This document shows positions 60,700 through 64,000 of a DNA stretch of 64,000 nucleotides, piece by piece; position 1 is the stretch's first letter, and every line of letters starts with the position of its first letter. Origin of the DNA: Bauldia sp. GTDB taxonomy: Bacteria; Pseudomonadota; Alphaproteobacteria; Rhizobiales; Kaistiaceae. The notes under the pieces are model-generated. The model saw nothing but the letters and a program-made list of their open reading frames with translations. It searched no databases and was not told the DNA's origin. The stretch is taken from positions 29,306 through 93,305 of the forward strand of contig JAGRKZ010000023.1 in the NCBI GenBank assembly GCA_020442065.1. Direction: 5' to 3'. The position numbers and the translations under genes are program-made.

Positions 60700-62004
60700 A
60701 TGTCGTCGATGAGGATGCAGGTTGACCGCCGGCAGGTGGTCGGCGGCATGATGGGGTCGGCAATGCTGGCGCTGGCGCCGCACACCGACGCCGGGGCGGC
60801 CGAGCAGGTGGCACAGATGAAGCTCTACTTCGACGACGCCGAGTTCGACGGGCAGCTGAAGCGAACGGCGACCGCCGCTCTCTCGGGTTCGGCCGATCTC
60901 GGCGAGATGCTGGTTGCGGCGGCAAGGATCACGCCCGGCGACAACGACAGCTGGTGGTCGGCGTGGTCGGAGATGGCGGAGCGCGCCGAAAGCGCGGCGG
61001 CGGAGAGCGCCGCGGGCGGGCATGGGGTGAGCGCCGCGGGCGCGTGGCTTCGCGCCACCGAGTACTGGCGGCAGGCGATCTTCTTCATCCGCCATGATCT
61101 CGACGACGCGCGCTTGCAGACCGGCTGGCAGCGGCACAGGGCGGCGTTTCGCGCCGCGCTCCCGCTGCTCCCTTGGGTGACCACGATCGCCGCGATTCCC
61201 TTTGGTCCATCGACGATGACCGGCTATCTGCTCCGCCCCGCCGGCCCGATCGTGCCGCGGCCCACGGTCATTCTGCCCGCCGGTTTCGATTCGACCGCCG
61301 AAGCCGGCTACGCCGCCACCGCCTTCATGGCGCTTGCCCACGGCATGAATGCCTTCACCTTCGAGGGCCCCGGCCAGGGCGGCATGCTCTATGTCGACCG
61401 AATACCGATGCGGTCGGATTTCGAGGCGGTCCTTCCCACCGCCGTCGACTGGCTCGTAGGGCAGGAGGGCGTCGATCCGAAGTCCCTGGCGCTTGTCGGC
61501 AGGAGTTTCGGCGGCTATCTCGCCCCTCGTGCCGCGGCCCATGAGCCTCGCCTGGCGGCGCTCGTTTGTGACCCCGGCCAGTACGATTTCGTCTCCCGGA
61601 TGGTGCCGGCGATGATCGACGAGACAACCTGGGCAAAGGTTCTTGCCGCCGATCCCGCCATCGATGCGGACCTCCAGAAGCTTCTCGAGCCGCCGGGACG
61701 GCTCGAGTGGTGGGGCGCGCGCATGGCCACCCAGGGCGCCGCGACCGTCGGCGACTTCCTGCGTCTGCAGCCGCTCTACACGTTGAGTGGACACGCCGAC
61801 AAGATCCGGTGCCCGACGCTCATCATCGAAGGGGAAGGAGACTTCGCCGCGCAGGGAGACAAGCTCTATGCGGAGCTGACCTGCGAGAAGGAGTTCATCA
61901 AGCTCGGCGTCGACACCGGCGCGGGCGGGCATGGCGGTGGCCTCGGCCAGCTCGTCTGGGAGCGCGCCGTATTCGACTGGATGGAGGGCATCCTGTCGCG
62001 CTGA
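60700..62004 (+). CDS. Exported alpha/beta hydrolase (prolyl-oligopeptidase/pseudooxynicotine-hydrolase-like)
   Basis: A 434-residue serine hydrolase. The N-terminus DRRQVVGGMMGSAMLALAP with Arg-Arg resembles a Tat signal. GRSFGGYLAPRAAA near residue 272 is the nucleophile elbow (Ser), and GGHGGGLGQ near the end offers the catalytic His; the acid is probably Asp or Glu in IIEGEGDFAAQGDK. WRQAIFFIRHD in the N-terminal cap and this order match the FrsA/2,6-dihydroxypseudooxynicotine hydrolase group of C-C and ester hydrolases. Substrate unknown. A good ribosome site precedes the ATG. Confidence 0.82.
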   Translation: MSSMRMQVDRRQVVGGMMGSAMLALAPHTDAGAAEQVAQMKLYFDDAEFDGQLKRTATAALSGSADLGEMLVAAARITPGDNDSWWSAWSEMAERAESAAAESAAGGHGVSAAGAWLRATEYWRQAIFFIRHDLDDARLQTGWQRHRAAFRAALPLLPWVTTIAAIPFGPSTMTGYLLRPAGPIVPRPTVILPAGFDSTAEAGYAATAFMALAHGMNAFTFEGPGQGGMLYVDRIPMRSDFEAVLPTAVDWLVGQEGVDPKSLALVGRSFGGYLAPRAAAHEPRLAALVCDPGQYDFVSRMVPAMIDETTWAKVLAADPAIDADLQKLLEPPGRLEWWGARMATQGAATVGDFLRLQPLYTLSGHADKIRCPTLIIEGEGDFAAQGDKLYAELTCEKEFIKLGVDTGAGGHGGGLGQLVWERAVFDWMEGILSR

Positions 62005-62101
62005 GATTGCCGGCGGAGCTGGGCGTCCCGATTCGCAGCGTCCTCGCGTCCGGCCGGAGGGGCGCCGGATGGGGGATGCGATTGGTTCGGCCCCGCCCGG
62101 C

Positions 62102-62704
62102 TCAGTCCATCGCCGTCTTTCGCCTCGGATGCACTGCGTCGGCGAACTCGGGCGCCGACTTCCACGCCGGCTCGACCGGCGCTTCGCCGGGCCGCGGCGT
62201 ATAGATCGAGGGCTCGACCAGCTCCATCCGCGGGATGTAGCGCGGGCAGTTGGGGAAGATCGCCCGAGCGCATACCCGCACGATCAGCTGCGCGCCGGGC
62301 GTCGTCGCCATCAGCGGATCGTCCGGGTCGATCGAGGCGGTGCCGGTGACGCGGAGCCGCCGCGGCCGTTCGAAGTCGATGAACAGCAGCCCGACATGGG
62401 CGTTGACGGAGACGTTGCCGAGACTCTTGAACATACCGTTGCCGTCGTAGTCGGGGAAGGCAAGGTCGGCCGGCCCCGTCACCCGCACGAAGCCGGGCGG
62501 GCCGCCCTTGTGGCTGACGTCGGGCCGCCCCTCGGCGTCGGCGGTGGCGAGAAAGAAGAGCCTGGCGCCTTCGATGAAGGCGGCGTCGGATGGGGTGAAC
62601 GCGGTGTGCAGCGTGACCTGCTCCAGCCGGTCGGCGATCCGCCGGCTGTCGAAGGCATCCTGCAATGCGCGGCTGCCGTCGTGGTAGAGGATCGACTGCG
62701 CCAT
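62102..62704 (-). CDS. Pyridoxamine 5'-phosphate oxidase family FMN-binding protein
   Basis: A 200-residue split-barrel flavoprotein. FFLATADAEGRPDVSHKGGPPGFVRV (strand 1-2 region with FMN-phosphate contacts), LAFPDYDGNGMFKSLGNVSVNAHVGLLFIDF and RRLRVTGTASIDPDDP are the conserved parts. Family members reduce quinones, F420-type or other small molecules, and many are unassigned. ATG at 62704. It is transcribed leftward with the Dabb gene 44 bases upstream. Confidence 0.87.
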   Translation of the reverse strand: MAQSILYHDGSRALQDAFDSRRIADRLEQVTLHTAFTPSDAAFIEGARLFFLATADAEGRPDVSHKGGPPGFVRVTGPADLAFPDYDGNGMFKSLGNVSVNAHVGLLFIDFERPRRLRVTGTASIDPDDPLMATTPGAQLIVRVCARAIFPNCPRYIPRMELVEPSIYTPRPGEAPVEPAWKSAPEFADAVHPRRKTAMD

Positions 62705-62748
62705 GGCGGAGCCCTCCCGGTCCTGGCGGCGACTATAGCACCGTCGCC

Positions 62749-63039
62749 TCAGAGCGGGATGTAGTCGATCTCGAGGAAGTCGGCGACCTCCGGCAGCCAG
62801 CGCCCCTCGACGAAGGCGACGTGGTCCGGATGGCGGTTGTAGCCGTCATAGGCCGCCTCGTCGGCGAACTCCATCGAGAAGCCGAAGGCATAGCCGTTCT
62901 TCCGGCTGACCTGGCGGAGTTGCTCGAACCGCTCGACGCCGGGGATCGCGGCAAGCGCCTTGGCCGCTTCGAGAAAGTCCTTTTCCTCGGCCGAGTTCGG
63001 TGCGTGCCGCAGGCGGAAGACGACGGTGTGGCGGATCAT
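62749..63039 (-). CDS. Dabb (stress-responsive alpha/beta barrel) family protein
   Basis: A 96-residue protein from the ATG before IRHTVVFRLRHAP. It shows the dimeric ferredoxin-like Dabb pattern: HTVVFRL at the start, FLEAAKALAAIPGVERFEQ, then FGFSMEFADEAAYDGYNRHPDHVAFVEGRWLPEVADFLEIDY. The HPxHxxFV motif lines the pocket in this family. Small enzymes and binding proteins of this kind act on polyketide-like or aromatic compounds, but most are unassigned. Confidence 0.88.
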   Translation of the reverse strand: MIRHTVVFRLRHAPNSAEEKDFLEAAKALAAIPGVERFEQLRQVSRKNGYAFGFSMEFADEAAYDGYNRHPDHVAFVEGRWLPEVADFLEIDYIPL

Positions 63040-63204
63040 CTGGTCGAGGTCCCCGTTCTGGTGGTCGCCGCAAGGCTCGCATATCGCCGGGGCGGTGGGC
63101 AATCGGCCGCACGAAGCTGTACCTTTATCGCCGCGCAAGCCTTGACGGGGCGCGCCTGCCGCCGGAAAGTCCGGCATCTTCGATGCGGGCAGGGAGGTTT
63201 ACGC

Positions 63205-63702
63205 ATGTCGGCACTGGATATTCTCGGATCGGTCCCCTTCTTCCGGGATGCGCTGGACGACAGCGAGCTCAAGATCCTCGCAAGCCATGCCCGCACCCAC
63301 ACGATCGAGAAGGGCGAAGTGCTGATTTCCGAGGACCGGCCCGGCCATTCGATGTTCGTGATCGTCGACGGTGATGTCGAGGTCACCGTCTCCGGCGAAT
63401 CCGAGCCGATCGCGAAGCTCGGCAAGGGCGCGGTCGTCGGCGAGATGTCGCTGCTCACCGGCTCGCCGCGCAACGCGACCGTCACCGCGCTCGGCCCGGT
63501 CGAGGTGATCGAGGTCGACAAGGCGGCGCTCGCCAACGTGTTGTGGATGGCGCCGAGCTTGGTCGATCGCTTCGTCGAGATGCTGTTCCGCCGCCAGCTC
63601 GAGCTCGACCGGTCGATGGGCGGCGCAGCCTGGGGCACGATGCGTCCGGGCAAGGCCGAGCTCGCCGAGATGATCCGCACCTTCTACCAGCGCGCCGACT
63701 AG
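63205..63702 (+). CDS. Cyclic-nucleotide-binding domain protein
   Basis: A 165-residue protein that is almost entirely a cNMP-binding domain: LGSVPFFRDALDDSELKILASHA, GEVLISEDRPGHSMFVIVDGDVEVTV, and KGAVVGEMSLLTGSPRNATVTAL, the phosphate-binding cassette with E and R. There is no helix-turn-helix after the domain, only a helical tail (LVDRFVEMLFRRQLELDR), so it is not a Crp-type regulator and may work as a free sensor subunit. GGGAGG lies upstream of the ATG. Confidence 0.9.
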   Translation: MSALDILGSVPFFRDALDDSELKILASHARTHTIEKGEVLISEDRPGHSMFVIVDGDVEVTVSGESEPIAKLGKGAVVGEMSLLTGSPRNATVTALGPVEVIEVDKAALANVLWMAPSLVDRFVEMLFRRQLELDRSMGGAAWGTMRPGKAELAEMIRTFYQRAD

Positions 63703-63888
63703 GCCTCGCGCGCCGGCCGCGGCGGCCGGCTCACGGCTCCATCACCGCAACGTGACGCGCCGGCGGCTTGTCCGCCGCGCGGCGCTTCGGCATGGGTGCA
63801 GTGCACCATGGCGGGGCGGCGATGGCACGGGACGCATGTTCTGGCGTGGTGGAACTCATTTCCCCTCGATCAGAAGGAACTGCACACC

Positions 63889-64000
63889 GTGACTAGTCTT
63901 GAAAGCCGTCTCACCGGGCTGGCGCCCTGGTTCCTCGCGCTCTTGCGCGTGGTTGCCGCACTCCTCTTCATGTCCCACGGCACCATGAAGCTGCTCGGCT
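63889..64000 (+). CDS. DoxX family protein (5' part only)
   Basis: The gene runs off the right edge. From a GTG preceded by AAGGAA the frame reads LESRLTGLAPWFLALLRVVAALLFMSHGTMKLLG, in parts APWFLALLRVVAALLF and SHGTMKLLG, the start of a DoxX/DoxD membrane protein with GxxKL at the end of helix 1. Role in the family: small membrane redox or thiosulfate-related proteins, mostly unassigned. Confidence 0.8.
   Translation, partial: MTSLESRLTGLAPWFLALLRVVAALLFMSHGTMKLLG

Overview
The window is GC-rich chromosomal DNA from an alphaproteobacterium, most likely Hyphomicrobiales (Rhizobiales). I infer this from the codon bias, the CUT2-type sugar ABC importers, a GcrA-like regulator, DUF2076 and DUF3768 proteins, and a MobC/relaxase cassette of the rhizobial type. 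A visibly less GC-rich 19.1-kb insertion sits in the middle.

Layout. (1) 1-6.4 kb: the end of a sugar importer (permease, ATPase, an odd solute-binding protein), an aldose-epimerase-like protein, a glucarate-dehydratase-like enolase-superfamily enzyme and an amidohydrolase; probably uptake and breakdown of a sugar acid or derivative. (2) 6.6-14.1 kb: a tightly packed operon of a SAM-methyltransferase-like protein, four tandem paralogous GT-A-like proteins of unknown family, and a 975-residue protein with two ATP-grasp modules. It looks like a glycan or glycopeptide assembly cassette that I cannot match to a described system. (3) 14.2-25.4 kb: a secreted phospholipase-A2-like protein, an RTX protein with a polysaccharide-lyase-like domain, a 2597-residue RTX adhesin of six CSLREA/beta-helix repeats, and a sulfotransferase; a cell-surface region. 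(4) 25.5-28.3 kb: a small conserved protein, a LuxR regulator and an ankyrin-cytochrome c fusion.

(5) 28.58-47.72 kb: an integrative mobilizable element. A 9-bp direct repeat equal to the 3' end of tRNA-Arg(CCG), CCA included, marks both ends. A large serine recombinase lies at the right end; a mobC-relaxase-coupling-protein cassette provides transfer without a type IV secretion system. Cargo is defensive: a frameshifted DUF262-HNH gene, a type I restriction system (hsdR, hsdM, hsdS) and a RloC-like zinc-hook ATPase. Between the restriction operon and a GcrA-like mini-gene lies about 400 bases of nearly back-to-back hairpins with recurring stems and GCG-starting loops, a candidate structured noncoding RNA.

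(6) 47.7-54 kb: tRNA-Arg, DUF2076 protein, a GNAT plus RimK/RLAN ATP-grasp pair, lipoprotein, GST-like protein, ECF sigma factor, MFS exporter. (7) 54.2-57.9 kb: a GntR regulator with palindromic operators and a CUT2 sugar importer. (8) 57.9-64 kb: MocR-type regulator divergent from an EamA transporter, an alpha/beta hydrolase, an FMN-binding oxidase-like protein, a Dabb protein, a cyclic-nucleotide-binding protein and the start of a DoxX protein.
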